58,714 nt of DNA from Rhodopila globiformis. Lineage in GTDB: Bacteria > Pseudomonadota > Alphaproteobacteria > Acetobacterales > Acetobacteraceae. The notes under the pieces were generated by a model, which did no database searches, had not been told where the DNA came from, and was given only the letters and a program-made list of their open reading frames with translations. The translations under genes and the position numbers were made by a program. Below are positions 28,488-38,135 of the stretch, piece by piece. Location: assembly GCF_002937115.1 (NCBI RefSeq), contig NZ_NHRY01000148.1, positions 1 through 58,714 on the forward strand, in the 5' to 3' direction. How positions within the stretch are numbered: position 1 is the stretch's first letter; each line of letters starts with the position of its first letter.

Positions 28488-29078
28488 ATGTCGGAAACAC
28501 TGGCGAAGTTCAATGCAACCGATCTGGCCACGCTACTGCCGCGCCTGGCGCTGCCCGCGGATCCGGCGAGCGTGATCCATGACTGCGCCACCGTGCCCAA
28601 GGCTCTTGCGGCGCTGGAGGCGGGAGGCTTCCGGATCGAAGCGGTCCGGCTGGTCGCGCATGCACTGCCGCGGCGGGAGGCCGTCTGGTGGGCTTGCATG
28701 TGCGCCATTCATACCGCGCCGCCTGACCTGCCCGCAGCTGACCGCGCGGCGCGGGAAGCCGCGGAAGACTGGGTGCGCCAGCCAACGGACCAGGTGCGGC
28801 GCACTGCCATGGCGCGCGCGCAGGCCACCGCGTTCGGCACGCCGGAGGCCTGGGCCGCCGTCGCGGCGTTCTGGAGCGGCGACTCCATGGCGCCGGAGAG
28901 CCAGCCCGCCGTTCCGCCTCCGCCTCATCTCACCGGCACCGCCGTCGCGGGGTCCGTTGCATTGTCCGCCGTTCGCGGCGATGTATCCCGCCGCCCGGCA
29001 CGCCTGGAACGCTTCCTGGAAAGCGCCCGCAACATCGCATCCGGCGGGCCCGGCCGCCTGGCCGTTGAAAATGCCTGA
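28488..29078 (+). CDS. T6SS-associated protein of unknown function (DUF6931-like)
   Basis: This 196-aa protein begins MSETLAKFNATDLATLLPRL and contains HALPRREAVWWACMCA and AWAAVAAFWSGDSMAP. It matches my recollection of DUF6931 proteins found between vgrG and the FHA gene of T6SS clusters. The function is not known. It starts 1 bp after vgrG and may be an adaptor for VgrG or a cargo protein. No signal peptide or membrane segment is evident. Confidence 0.6.
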   Translation: MSETLAKFNATDLATLLPRLALPADPASVIHDCATVPKALAALEAGGFRIEAVRLVAHALPRREAVWWACMCAIHTAPPDLPAADRAAREAAEDWVRQPTDQVRRTAMARAQATAFGTPEAWAAVAAFWSGDSMAPESQPAVPPPPHLTGTAVAGSVALSAVRGDVSRRPARLERFLESARNIASGGPGRLAVENA

Positions 29079-29129
29079 TCCCAGCCATTGGCAAAGCCTG
29101 CGCACCCATCCGGGCAGGAGGCTGCAGCT

Positions 29130-30428
29130 GTGCAACTGACCCTGAACGTCCTGCGATGCCCGCCGGCGGTGACACCGGAAACCCGTGTCCTGACCGGCGG
29201 CGAGTTCTCCCTTGGCCGGGGTCCGGGCGTGGACTGGGTACTGAGCGACGTGAACCAGATGGTTTCCCGCCAGCATTGCACGCTGGCATTTCGTTCCGGC
29301 GAATGGCAACTCCTGGACAACAGTGCGAACGGGACCTTCGCGAACAACGATGAGGCGCCGATCGGCAAGGGCAACAAGCGTGTGCTTCGCGACCACGACC
29401 GATTGCGCATCGGGCCGTATGAGATCGAGGTGCTGCTCGACCAGGGCGAGCGTCCCGCCGATCCCGGGCCTTTCGTCGCCAGGCGGGAGCCCGGCATCCC
29501 GTACGACGATCCGTTCGGCGATCCGCTTTGGCCGGAAGATCCGAAGGCATCCTTCGCAGGTCGGACGCAGGACGACCATTCGTCGGTGCTGGATGACGCG
29601 CTCTACCCACCCAGCCCGGTCGAGCAGGTGTCGGTGCCCGGCGGGGGCCTTATCCCGGCCGGTGACCTGTTGCCGGAAGGCTGGGACAATGATCTGCTGC
29701 CAGGCGTGCCGGATCCCGAGCCGGCACCATCCGGCACGCTGCAGCCGGAACCGGTGTTCGCGCCGCGCAGCCCGCCCCCCCAGCTGCCATCGCAACCGCC
29801 GCCTGTGGTTGCACCGGCGCCGCAGCCGGCCGCCGATGGGTCGCTGCTGGCTGCCTTCCTCGCTGGCGCAGGCTTGCCGAACGCAAATGTCGCCGACCCG
29901 GCCCTGGCAATGGAACGCTTGGGTGAGGCCTTTCGCGCTCTTGTCTCCGGGTTGCGCTCTGTCCTGATTGCGCGCGCTTCGATCAAGAGCGAGTTTCGCA
30001 TCGAACAGACGATGATCCGGGCACGCAACAACAATCCGCTGAAGTTCGCCGCCAACGATGACGACGCGGTATCCGCTCTGCTGAACGCCGGCCGACCGAC
30101 CGATACGACGCCGGCGCGGGCGGTATCGGACGCGCTGCGCGATATCCGGCTGCATGAACTCGCCACCATGGCGGCGATGCAAACCGCCGTGCGCGCCCTG
30201 CTTCAGCGCCTGGACCCGGACAGGATCAGCGCCACCCAAGGGCAGGCCCGGTCCATGCTGCCGGGGCACAGGAAGGTCCGTGCATGGGACATGTATGAGG
30301 CCCTGCACGCCGAGATCAGCCAGGCGCTCAGCGACGATTTCGACAGCGTCTTCGGCAAGGCGTTCGCCCGCGCCTATGAAGAAGCGCTGGAAGATCTCGC
30401 CCGGGATCGACCAGGGGGACGCAGGTGA
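29130..30428 (+). CDS. tagH: T6SS FHA-domain protein TagH (Fha)
   Basis: The start is taken as GTG 29130, preceded by GGAGG, rather than an upstream in-frame codon at 29088. The protein of about 432 aa has an N-terminal FHA domain (GEFSLGRGPGVDWVLSD, VSRQHC, NSANGTFANN) that binds phosphothreonine, a proline-rich linker, and the C-terminal TagH domain (FRALVSGLRSVLIARASIK, NPLKFAANDDDAVSALL). In Agrobacterium the TagH homolog Fha binds phosphorylated TssL after PpkA acts. Its stop overlaps the GTG start of tssJ. Confidence 0.92.
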   Translation: MQLTLNVLRCPPAVTPETRVLTGGEFSLGRGPGVDWVLSDVNQMVSRQHCTLAFRSGEWQLLDNSANGTFANNDEAPIGKGNKRVLRDHDRLRIGPYEIEVLLDQGERPADPGPFVARREPGIPYDDPFGDPLWPEDPKASFAGRTQDDHSSVLDDALYPPSPVEQVSVPGGGLIPAGDLLPEGWDNDLLPGVPDPEPAPSGTLQPEPVFAPRSPPPQLPSQPPPVVAPAPQPAADGSLLAAFLAGAGLPNANVADPALAMERLGEAFRALVSGLRSVLIARASIKSEFRIEQTMIRARNNNPLKFAANDDDAVSALLNAGRPTDTTPARAVSDALRDIRLHELATMAAMQTAVRALLQRLDPDRISATQGQARSMLPGHRKVRAWDMYEALHAEISQALSDDFDSVFGKAFARAYEEALEDLARDRPGGRR

Positions 30429-30952
30429 ACGTCACCGGGAGGAAACCAGGCAAGCGATACGGCGGCTCCCGGGCGCGTCTGTTGGCTGCCCGCCGCGGTC
30501 TGCTGCTGATCTGCGTGCAATTGTCCGCATGCTCGTCGGATCAGAAGTCGCCTGAACCGCCTCCGCCACCTGTGGTAATGCTTTCTTTGGCTGGCAGCAC
30601 GGACCAGAATCCTGACATCAACGGCGCGGCCTCGCCTGTTGACGTGCGCATCATCCAACTGGTCGAGCCGCATCGCTTCGAATACGCCGACGCCTATGCG
30701 TTCCTGGACAGCGAGCGGAAGGCACTGGGTTCCGACGAGGCCGCCACCCAGGATGTTTTCGTCAACCCGTCGGAACGGCGCAGCATCAGGATCGACCCGA
30801 AGCCGGGGGTCACGGCCATCGGCATCGCGGCACTGTACCGCGACATCGACAATGCGCAATGGCGCGCCGTCGCCCCGATCGCCACCCATGGCACCACGAA
30901 GCTGTCGGCCACCATTGGCCGGTTGGCCGTAACCTTGCGGCCTGCGCCATGA
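30425..30952 (+). CDS. tssJ: T6SS outer-membrane lipoprotein TssJ
   Basis: This 175-aa lipoprotein starts with GTG inside the tagH stop. A basic N-terminal leader and hydrophobic stretch (GLLLICVQLSAC) end in the lipobox LSAC with the lipidated Cys. The mature part is a beta-rich TssJ fold (DINGAASPVDVRIIQLVEP ... FEYADAYAFLD). It anchors the TssM periplasmic domain to the outer membrane. The leader is long and Arg-rich, so an internal start is possible. Confidence 0.9.
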   Translation: MNVTGRKPGKRYGGSRARLLAARRGLLLICVQLSACSSDQKSPEPPPPPVVMLSLAGSTDQNPDINGAASPVDVRIIQLVEPHRFEYADAYAFLDSERKALGSDEAATQDVFVNPSERRSIRIDPKPGVTAIGIAALYRDIDNAQWRAVAPIATHGTTKLSATIGRLAVTLRPAP

Positions 30953-31165
30953 CGCCTCTGCCGTGCCCACGCCAGGACGCATGCGAGCCTCATGCCGCAA
31001 TGACGGAGTTCAACGCCGTGATGTCCGCCCCCGAGCCGCCAGAGCGAACCGCAGACAGATTGGGATGCATTGACCGCGCCGCCCTCCCGCCATGGCGCGA
31101 TTTGTCCGGGCCACCTGTCGCGGTACGTGCCGCGAGAGGTGGCCGGATGCGGCGAACGGCCTGGT

Positions 31166-31253
31166 CGTCATGGCGGCCGCAGGGCCGCCATCCACGCCCT
31201 TCCGCGGCATCAACGCCGCCAGCCGTGGATGCCGGGCCTTCACCCGGCATGAT
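31166..31253. repeat. Dispersed palindromic repeat
   Basis: The stretch opens CGTCATGGCGGCC-GCAGGGCCGCCATCCACGCC and closes with GTGGATGCCGGGCC-ttca-CCCGGCATGAT, matching the arm pattern CGTCATGGCCGGGC...CCGGCCATCCAC of the repeat at 19611-19692 with substitutions. Confidence 0.65.
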
Positions 31254-31295
31254 TAAATGGCAGTGCGGCCAGCCCGCTATGTCAGCGCCTATGCG

Positions 31296-31351
31296 GCTTG
31301 TCCGGGCCGCCTGTTCAAGCACTCGTGCTGCGATAGGCGGCCCGGACAAGC
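31296..31351. repeat. 17-bp perfect inverted repeat upstream of tssK
   Basis: GCTTGTCCGGGCCGCCT (31296-31312) is the reverse complement of AGGCGGCCCGGACAAGC (31335-31351), with a 22-nt loop. The flank at 31273-31296 also recurs inverted at 51894-51917. Confidence 0.8.
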
Positions 31352-31412
31352 CACACCATGACGGTGGAGGAATGCGCCTGGCCTGTTTGCAGCCTTCGGA
31401 CGATTTCCACCC

Positions 31413-32735
31413 ATGAGCTGGACCAACCGCGTGATCTGGCAGGAAGGCATGTTCCTGCGCACGCAGCACTTCCAGCAGCAAGACCGGTGGACCGAGCAGA
31501 TCATCCAGGGCTGGGTCAAGGCGCTGCGCCTGCATGGCTGGGGGCTGGTCCAGTACGCGCTGAACCGCGATCTGCTCGCCAGCGGGCGGTTCGCCCTGAG
31601 TTCCGCGGCCGGCGTGTTCGAAGACGGCACGCCGTTTTCTCTGCCCGGCGACGCCGATCATCCGCCGCCCCTCGAGGTACCGGAAAATACGCGCAATGTG
31701 CTGGTTTACCTCGGCGTGCCCATCCGCCAGGCGGGCGCGATCGAGGTGGGAGACGGCCCCACCATGGGCCGCTATTCCTCCTGCCCATTCGAGGCATACG
31801 ACACCCATTCCGCCTCGCCCCAACCCGCGGACCTGCAGGTCGGCCGCCTGAACCTGCGCTACCTGCTGGAAACCGACGACCGCGCCGGATTCCTGGGTAT
31901 CGGACTGGCCCGCGTGACCGAGGTCACCGCCGATCGCCGCGTCGTTCTCGATGAACGCTGGATACCGCCTGCCATCGTATGCTCAGGTGTCACGCCGCTG
32001 TCGGGCCTGATCACGGAACTTACGGGCATGCTGAACCAGCGCGGCGAGGCGCTGGCGGCGCGCATGACCGCGCCCGGGCAGGCCGGTGTCGCCCAGGTGG
32101 CCGATTTCCTGCTGCTGCAATCCGTCAATGGCTGGCAGAACGTTCTGGCGCACTGGGCCGATGCCGCCAATGTCCACCCGGAAGCGCTGTACACGACCCT
32201 GGTGCAGATGGCCGGCGAGTTCGCGACCTTCCTGGAGACGCGGCGGCCGACGAAATACCCGGCCTATCGCCACGACGACCTGCAGCGCAGCTTCGCCCCT
32301 GTGGTGGCCGATTTGCGGCGCGCGCTGTCCACCGTGCTGGAGCAGACGGCAATCCCGATCCCGCTGCGGGAAGCCCGCCACGGCGTGCGGGTCGGCCCGA
32401 TCAGCGACCGCAGCATTCTGCGCGCCTCGGGCTTCGTGCTGACTGTTCAATGCGACATGCCGACCGAAACGCTACGCCGCGCATTCCCGTCACAGGTGAA
32501 AATCGGCGCCGTGGAGCACATCCGCGAACTGGTGAATGTCGCCCTTCCCGGCATCGCCGTGCGCGCCCTTCCGGTGGCCCCGCGGCAATTGCCGTTCTAC
32601 GCCGGCGCCACCTACTTCGAGCTGGATCGCGCCAGCCCGCACTGGCAGCAGATGCAGAATTCCGGTGGCTTCGCGATCCATGTGTCCGGCGATTTCCCCA
32701 ACCTGCGGCTGGAACTCTGGGCGATCCGAGGATGA
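31413..32735 (+). CDS. tssK: T6SS baseplate protein TssK
   Basis: This 440-aa protein begins MSWTNRVIWQEGMFLRTQHFQQQDR, the characteristic TssK start, and includes GLVQYALNRDLLASGRFALSSAAG and the C-terminal receptor part ending FPNLRLELWAIRG. TssK trimers connect the baseplate to the TssJLM complex. It starts behind the palindromic intergenic region, and its stop overlaps the tssL start (ATGA). Confidence 0.93.
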   Translation: MSWTNRVIWQEGMFLRTQHFQQQDRWTEQIIQGWVKALRLHGWGLVQYALNRDLLASGRFALSSAAGVFEDGTPFSLPGDADHPPPLEVPENTRNVLVYLGVPIRQAGAIEVGDGPTMGRYSSCPFEAYDTHSASPQPADLQVGRLNLRYLLETDDRAGFLGIGLARVTEVTADRRVVLDERWIPPAIVCSGVTPLSGLITELTGMLNQRGEALAARMTAPGQAGVAQVADFLLLQSVNGWQNVLAHWADAANVHPEALYTTLVQMAGEFATFLETRRPTKYPAYRHDDLQRSFAPVVADLRRALSTVLEQTAIPIPLREARHGVRVGPISDRSILRASGFVLTVQCDMPTETLRRAFPSQVKIGAVEHIRELVNVALPGIAVRALPVAPRQLPFYAGATYFELDRASPHWQQMQNSGGFAIHVSGDFPNLRLELWAIRG

Positions 32736-34129
32736 GCGACAATCCCTTCGACGAGGACAGCGATCGCACCGTCATCCGTCCGGTACCCGGCGGAATACGC
32801 CCGACCCGGACGCCGCCGCCCGATTTGTCGGCGACGCGCGCGCCCCCGTCCGCCGCGCCGCGTTCCGCGGCCGACGCCACATTGGCCGGCCGGCCCGCGA
32901 CTGCCGCCGTCGATGCCGGTCCGATCGTCCTTGGCCTCAATCCGCTGGTTTCCGCGGCCGGCCCCTTGCTCGCCCTGATTGCCCGGCTTTCGCGCACCTT
33001 TTCCCAGCCCGACCCGGCAGACCTGCGGGAACGGACGCTGCGCCAGATCCGCGATTTCGAGCGCGAGGCCCGCACCCACGACCTGCCGCACGACCTGGTC
33101 ATCAAGGCGCGGTATGTGCTGTGCGCCGCGCTCGATGACGTGGCGCAAAACACGGAATGGGGCAGCAACGGCGAATGGGCGTCGCGCCCATTGCTGGTGG
33201 GATTCCGCGAAGGGCTGCGGGGCTACGAGGGCATCCAGAGCGGCGTCGGCTTCTTCCGCCTGCTGGATGATGCCAAGCGCAATCCCGGCGCTGAACTGCC
33301 GCTGCTGGAACTGATCTACCTGTGCCTCAGCCTGGGCTTCCTGGGTGAGCTTCGGGTCAGCCAGAGACCCCTGGCGGCTCTCGACCGCGTCCGGCAGGAT
33401 CTGTACACGGTCATTTCCAATCATCGGAAGCCGGCGGAAGCTGCCCTCTCGCCGCACTGGCAAGGGGTGGGCGTGCCATATGTGCCGCCGCGCCGGGCGG
33501 TTCCCGTATGGGTCATCGGCACGGCCGCATTGGCTGCGATCGGCAGCCTGTTCGTCTGGTTCACCACCGACCTGAACGCCGCTTCCAACACGGTATTCGA
33601 ACGCATGCTGTCCGCCCCTGTCGCGCAGCAGCCGCAGATCGTGCGCGCAAAGCCGGTGCTGCCGCCCGCCCGGGTTGTTGTGAGTCAACCGCAGCCGCCC
33701 GAAACGCTGGCGACCCTCCTGAAGCCTGAAATTGACCGCGGCCTGGTCAAGATCCTGGGAGATCATGCCATGCCCGTCATCCGCATCACCAACCGCGGCA
33801 TGTTCGCCTCGGGCAGCGCCACTGTCGCCGGCGCATACGTTCCCCTGCTGCGGCGGATCGGCCAGGCGCTGAACATGGAACAAGGCCCCGTGCAGGTTGA
33901 CGGGTACACGGACAACCAGCCAATCCATACGGTGCGCTTTCCGTCGAACTTCCAGCTGTCCGCCGCTCGGGCCGAGGCCGCGGCGGCGATCATCGGGCGT
34001 GAGTTCAAGCAACCCGACCGGCTCACCGCGCGCGGCCACGCCGATGCCGACCCGATTGCCTCCAACGACACGCCCGAGGGCCGGGCGGAGAACCGGCGGA
34101 TCGAAATCGTGCTGCACAGGCAGGACTGA
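32732..34129 (+). CDS. tssL: T6SS inner-membrane protein TssL with OmpA-like peptidoglycan-binding domain
   Basis: The start is the ATG overlapping the tssK stop, giving 465 aa. An N-terminal Thr/Pro-rich tail (DRTVIRPVPGGIRPTRTPPP) could be a PpkA phosphorylation target. The DotU/IcmH domain follows (ALDDVAQNTEWGSNGEWASRPL), then a transmembrane segment (VWVIGTAALAAIGSLFVWFT) and a C-terminal OmpA-like domain (VDGYTDNQPIHTVRFPSNFQLS ... NRRIEIVLHRQ) that grips peptidoglycan. In Agrobacterium phosphorylation of the TssL N-terminus recruits Fha. The gene is 2 bp from tssM. Confidence 0.93.
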   Translation: MSDNPFDEDSDRTVIRPVPGGIRPTRTPPPDLSATRAPPSAAPRSAADATLAGRPATAAVDAGPIVLGLNPLVSAAGPLLALIARLSRTFSQPDPADLRERTLRQIRDFEREARTHDLPHDLVIKARYVLCAALDDVAQNTEWGSNGEWASRPLLVGFREGLRGYEGIQSGVGFFRLLDDAKRNPGAELPLLELIYLCLSLGFLGELRVSQRPLAALDRVRQDLYTVISNHRKPAEAALSPHWQGVGVPYVPPRRAVPVWVIGTAALAAIGSLFVWFTTDLNAASNTVFERMLSAPVAQQPQIVRAKPVLPPARVVVSQPQPPETLATLLKPEIDRGLVKILGDHAMPVIRITNRGMFASGSATVAGAYVPLLRRIGQALNMEQGPVQVDGYTDNQPIHTVRFPSNFQLSAARAEAAAAIIGREFKQPDRLTARGHADADPIASNDTPEGRAENRRIEIVLHRQD

Positions 34130-34131
34130 CC

Positions 34132-37100
34132 ATGCGGTCGATCGTTCGCATCCTTGGTTCCCGCTGGTTCCTGAGCTTCATCGGTATCGTCCTGCTGGCA
34201 TTGCTGGTCTGGTGGTTCGGGCCGTTCCTGCCGGCACTGGAGGGCTGGATCCCCCGCGCGGCGATCATCGCCGCCATGGCGCTGGCCTGGGCCGGCGCGA
34301 ATCTGCTGCTGGACCTGCGCCGGCGCCGCCGGGACGCGGCCCTGGTCGCCGGCGCCACCCAGGCTGAACCCGACCACGGCGCCCTGGCCTCGGCCGAGGA
34401 AGAGGCGGCGCTCCACGACAAACTGACCGCCGCCCTGACCATGCTCAGGAAGGCGTCGGGCTCGCGCGGCTATCTGTATGAACAGCCTTGGTATGCCATC
34501 ATTGGCCCGCCCGGCACCGGCAAGACCACGGCGCTGCTGAATGCTGGCCTGAAGTTCCCCCTGGCGGCGGAGATGGGCCAGAAGGTGGCGGGGTTCGGCG
34601 GCACGCGGATGTGCGACTGGTGGTTCACCGATGATGCGGTGCTGATCGATACCGCCGGCCGCTATACCACCCAGGAAGACTCGACGGTGGACAAGGCGGG
34701 CTGGAACGCCTTCCTGTCGCTGCTGCGGCGCACCCGCACGCGCCAGCCATTGAACGGATTGATCGTCGTGTTCGCGCTGCAGGATGCGCAGCAGCCGGAG
34801 AGCAGCATCGGCGGGTCCACCCCGGCCCAGCGCTCCGCCCATGCCGCCACGATACGCCGCCGCATCAAGGACGTATATGAGCAGCTTGGCGTGCGGGTGC
34901 CGGTTTATGCGGTCTTCACCAAGGCCGACCTCGTGGCCGGCTTCGTCGATTTCTTCAGCGACCTGGATCGCGAGAAACTGGGCCAAGTCTGGGGCATGAC
35001 CTTCCCGCTGGCGGTCTCGAGGGGCGGCGCTGCCAAGGATTTCGCAAACGAATACGCCCTGCTGATGCAGCGCCTGAACGACCGGCTGCTGGACCGGCTG
35101 CAGGCCGAGCGCGGCGCCGACCGCCGGCCCCTGATCGCCGACTTCCCGGCGCAGATGGCAAGCCTGCAGCAGCCGCTGAGCGAGTTCATCACGGAGGCCT
35201 TTGGCGCCTCTCGCCTGGACGCCGCCCCGATGCTGCGCGGCGTTTATTTCACCTCCGGCACGCAGGAGGGAACGCCGATCGATCGTCTGACGGCGGTGAT
35301 GGCCCGAAGCTTCGGCATCGATCAGGTGCGCGCCAGGCCACTGACGCCGGAGCGCGGCCGCAGCTATTTCCTGACGCGCCTGCTGAAGGACGTCATCTTC
35401 AACGAATCGATGCTGATCTCGCGCAATCCCGCGGCAGTGCGGCGCAACCGCCTGCTGCGCGCGGGCGCCGCTGTGGCCGCCGTGCTGGTGGCCGCAGCCG
35501 GCGCCGGCGCATTGTTGCAGACCAGGGCGGTGAATAACGCCGCGACGGCGGATGCCGGCCGGGCGCTGGACGACTACACCGCGGCAGCGCAGGCCTTGCC
35601 GCTGGATGCGGTGCGGGATGCCGACCTGCGGCGGATCCTGCCTGTGCTGGACAAAGCCCGGGCTCTGCCGTTCGGCGATCGGGACAGTGACGCATCCGTG
35701 ATGCAGTTGTTCCCTGGACTGTCCCAGATCCCGAAGCTGCGCGCGGGCGCTGAAACTGTCTATAGGAACGCGTTGCGGAACGTCCTGCTGCCGCGGCTGA
35801 TCCTGCGCCTGGAAAACCAGATGCGGCAGAACTTCGATAAGCCCACCTTCCTATACGAGGCAACCCGGATCTACATGGAGCTTGGCTCGCTGCATTCGCC
35901 GGAGCCAACGTTGATCAAGCAGTGGATGCACTACGATTGGGCTTCTGCCTTCAGCAGCCCGGCTGACAGCGGTGTCCGTCACCGGCTTGAGCAGCATCTG
36001 GCCGCGCTGCTGGACGAGCCTTTGCCGAAATACCCGCTGGACGGCGCCCTGATCGACAGTGCCCGCAGCACTTTCAGCCGTGTCAGCCTGGCCGACCGGG
36101 TGTACAGCGCGATCCGGACCTCCCCGCAGGCCGCTGCGCTGCCGCCCTGGCGGCCGAGTGATGCGGCTGGCCCGGCGGGTGTGCGCCTGTTCCATCGCCG
36201 CTCCGGCCTGCCCATGACCGACGGGATTGCGGGCTTCTTCACCGTCGAGGGCTTCTACAAGGTCTTGCTGCCGCAATTGCCCAGTGCCACCCGCCAGGCC
36301 GAGAGCGAAAGCTGGCTGCTCGGCCCCCAGGCGGAAATCGATCCGACGAGCCCGCAGGCGCTGTCGCTGCTGCCCGACGTGATCGCGCTGTATGAAAAGG
36401 ATTACGAGAAGACCTGGGACGCGCTGCTTGCCGACATCGACATCGATCCGCTCGACAACATGCAGCAGGCCATCCAGGCCCTTTATATCCTGTCCTCGCC
36501 GCTGTCGCCGATGCGCGACCTGCTGAACGGCATCGTTCGTCAGTTGACCCTGTCCGTGCCCCCGGCATCCGGTCCCGGCGCCGCGACAGGTGTCGCGGCG
36601 GCTGCGAACGCTGTGGATTCGCGCCTGCAGAACCTGTTCAAGAAAGCCGAGCCGTCGGCGGAGCCGCCCGGCAAGGCAGTTGAGACCTACTACGCGCCGC
36701 TGATCGCCTATGTTGGCAAGGGGCCCGGCGCGCCCATCGACATGCTGCTGAAGCTGCTGAACGACCTGCAGCAGCAGTTGGCGCGCCTGTCCGCTACGCC
36801 ACAGGGCGCATCCGTCGCCTCGGTCGTGGGAAGCGACCCTACCCAGCCGCTGCTTGCCGAGGCATCCCGCGCGCCCGAACCGATCCGTCGCTGGATAACT
36901 GTTCTGACCGGCGGCGGCGATACGCTGCGCAGCCGCGATGCGCAGAAAAGCGCAACCGCGGCGTTTAACGCCCCCGGCGGTCCCGCTGCGTTGTGCCGGC
37001 AGGCGGTGGCCGGGCGTTATCCGTTCTCTCCGTCGTCGCCGAACGGCATTCCGCTGGACGATTTCGCGCGCCTGTTTGCGCCGAACGGCTTGCTGGATCA

Positions 37101-37653
37101 GTTCTTCACCACCCAATTGCGCCCGTTCGTGGACACGTCCGGGCCCGTGTGGCGGGCCCAGGCGGTGGACGGCGTTGCCCCACCCGTGTCGCCTGGCGCG
37201 CTGGCGCAGTTCCAGCGCGCCGCCGCCATCCGCGACCTGTTCTTCGCCAACGGCGGCAGCGAACCAACGGTGCGCTTCGACATCCAGCCATTGACGCTGG
37301 ACAGCGGCGCCACGCAGGTGACGCTCGATTTCGACGGCAGGGAACTGGTCTATGCGCACGGGCCGTTGCGCGGCATGTCCGTCACCTGGCCGGGGCCGAA
37401 CCATATGAACAATGTCCGGCTGGTCTTCGATTCGTCCGGGGCCGGCGGTCCCGCCGCGCTGCAGGCCACCGGCCCCTGGGCGTTGTTCCGGCTGTTCGGC
37501 CAGGGGCATCTGGCGCGGGCAGGATCTGCTGACGAATACGTCCTGAGCTTTGACGTGGGCGACCACCACGTGACCTATCAGATCCGCGCCAGCTCGGTAC
37601 TGAATCCGTTCATGCCGGGCGTGCTGCGGGATTTCCGGTGCCCCTCGCTATGA
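34132..37653 (+). CDS. tssM: T6SS inner-membrane motor protein TssM (IcmF)
   Basis: This 1,173-aa protein has two N-terminal transmembrane helices (residues 13-52, FLSFIGIVLLALLVWWFGPF), a cytosolic NTPase-like domain with Walker A IIGPPGTGKTTALLNAG near residues 122-138, a third transmembrane segment near residue 445 (AGAAVAAVLVAAAGAGALL), and a long periplasmic part ending in the IcmF C-terminal domain (WPGPNHMNNVRLVF). It spans the envelope and binds TssJ. Walker A is intact, as in energised TssM proteins. Its stop overlaps the tagF ATG. Confidence 0.94.
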   Translation: MRSIVRILGSRWFLSFIGIVLLALLVWWFGPFLPALEGWIPRAAIIAAMALAWAGANLLLDLRRRRRDAALVAGATQAEPDHGALASAEEEAALHDKLTAALTMLRKASGSRGYLYEQPWYAIIGPPGTGKTTALLNAGLKFPLAAEMGQKVAGFGGTRMCDWWFTDDAVLIDTAGRYTTQEDSTVDKAGWNAFLSLLRRTRTRQPLNGLIVVFALQDAQQPESSIGGSTPAQRSAHAATIRRRIKDVYEQLGVRVPVYAVFTKADLVAGFVDFFSDLDREKLGQVWGMTFPLAVSRGGAAKDFANEYALLMQRLNDRLLDRLQAERGADRRPLIADFPAQMASLQQPLSEFITEAFGASRLDAAPMLRGVYFTSGTQEGTPIDRLTAVMARSFGIDQVRARPLTPERGRSYFLTRLLKDVIFNESMLISRNPAAVRRNRLLRAGAAVAAVLVAAAGAGALLQTRAVNNAATADAGRALDDYTAAAQALPLDAVRDADLRRILPVLDKARALPFGDRDSDASVMQLFPGLSQIPKLRAGAETVYRNALRNVLLPRLILRLENQMRQNFDKPTFLYEATRIYMELGSLHSPEPTLIKQWMHYDWASAFSSPADSGVRHRLEQHLAALLDEPLPKYPLDGALIDSARSTFSRVSLADRVYSAIRTSPQAAALPPWRPSDAAGPAGVRLFHRRSGLPMTDGIAGFFTVEGFYKVLLPQLPSATRQAESESWLLGPQAEIDPTSPQALSLLPDVIALYEKDYEKTWDALLADIDIDPLDNMQQAIQALYILSSPLSPMRDLLNGIVRQLTLSVPPASGPGAATGVAAAANAVDSRLQNLFKKAEPSAEPPGKAVETYYAPLIAYVGKGPGAPIDMLLKLLNDLQQQLARLSATPQGASVASVVGSDPTQPLLAEASRAPEPIRRWITVLTGGGDTLRSRDAQKSATAAFNAPGGPAALCRQAVAGRYPFSPSSPNGIPLDDFARLFAPNGLLDQFFTTQLRPFVDTSGPVWRAQAVDGVAPPVSPGALAQFQRAAAIRDLFFANGGSEPTVRFDIQPLTLDSGATQVTLDFDGRELVYAHGPLRGMSVTWPGPNHMNNVRLVFDSSGAGGPAALQATGPWALFRLFGQGHLARAGSADEYVLSFDVGDHHVTYQIRASSVLNPFMPGVLRDFRCPSL

Positions 37654-38081
37654 CCCTGCCGCTGGCCACGGGGATCTTCGGCAAATTACCGGTGCGGGGC
37701 GATTTTGTTCGCCTGGGGTTGCCGCGCGACTGCACGGATGGATGGGACCATTGGCTGTCGGAGATGACGGCGGAGACCCAAAGGCGGGCGGGTGCGGCGT
37801 GGCTCGACGCCTTGCAGGATGTCGTGTCACCCGAAGATGCCAGGAGGATGATGGATGTCCCGGACCTTCATCTGGCTGTCGTTTCGGCTTCACGATGGTG
37901 GACCGACGGTTCCGCGCTGGTTGAGCCCACCGGGATCACTTTGGACGGTCTGCCGGGCGCCCCGGTTTTCGCGGCCATGCTGGGCTGCCGCCAACCTGGC
38001 GCGACCCCACCGGATGAAACGCCCGGGCGGGCCGGGCCGCCGGAACGGCTGCTTCTGAGCGACCGCCCTGAGAACATGTGA
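37650..38081 (+). CDS. tagF: TagF/ImpM-like T6SS regulator, short form
   Basis: The start is the ATG overlapping the tssM stop. The N-terminal residues GIFGKLPVRGDFVRLGLPRDCTDGWDHWL are the TagF/ImpM signature, but the product is only 143 aa, against about 200 or more in the family. The central part with the conserved aromatic motif (VWRFAL/GVL type) is missing or diverged, and the C-terminus (PDETPGRAGPPERLLLSDRP) is low-complexity. TagF represses T6SS post-translationally by sequestering Fha. Here the short form may be compromised. Confidence 0.8.
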   Translation: MTLPLATGIFGKLPVRGDFVRLGLPRDCTDGWDHWLSEMTAETQRRAGAAWLDALQDVVSPEDARRMMDVPDLHLAVVSASRWWTDGSALVEPTGITLDGLPGAPVFAAMLGCRQPGATPPDETPGRAGPPERLLLSDRPENM

Positions 38082-38135
38082 CACGAGAACATAGGAAACA
38101 CAACCAAGGCGAAGATGCCAGGAGGAGCCGCCGAT

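Larger units (their letters stand above)
30953..31412. other. Intergenic region packed with palindromic repeats
   Basis: No gene is supported here. The region holds at least three hairpin-forming motifs: a 15-bp imperfect stem around 31108-31144, palindromes of the dispersed family at 31166-31253, and a 17-bp inverted repeat at 31296-31351. It interrupts the otherwise tight tagH-tssJ-tssK order, so processing or attenuation between tssJ and tssK is possible. Confidence 0.6.
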
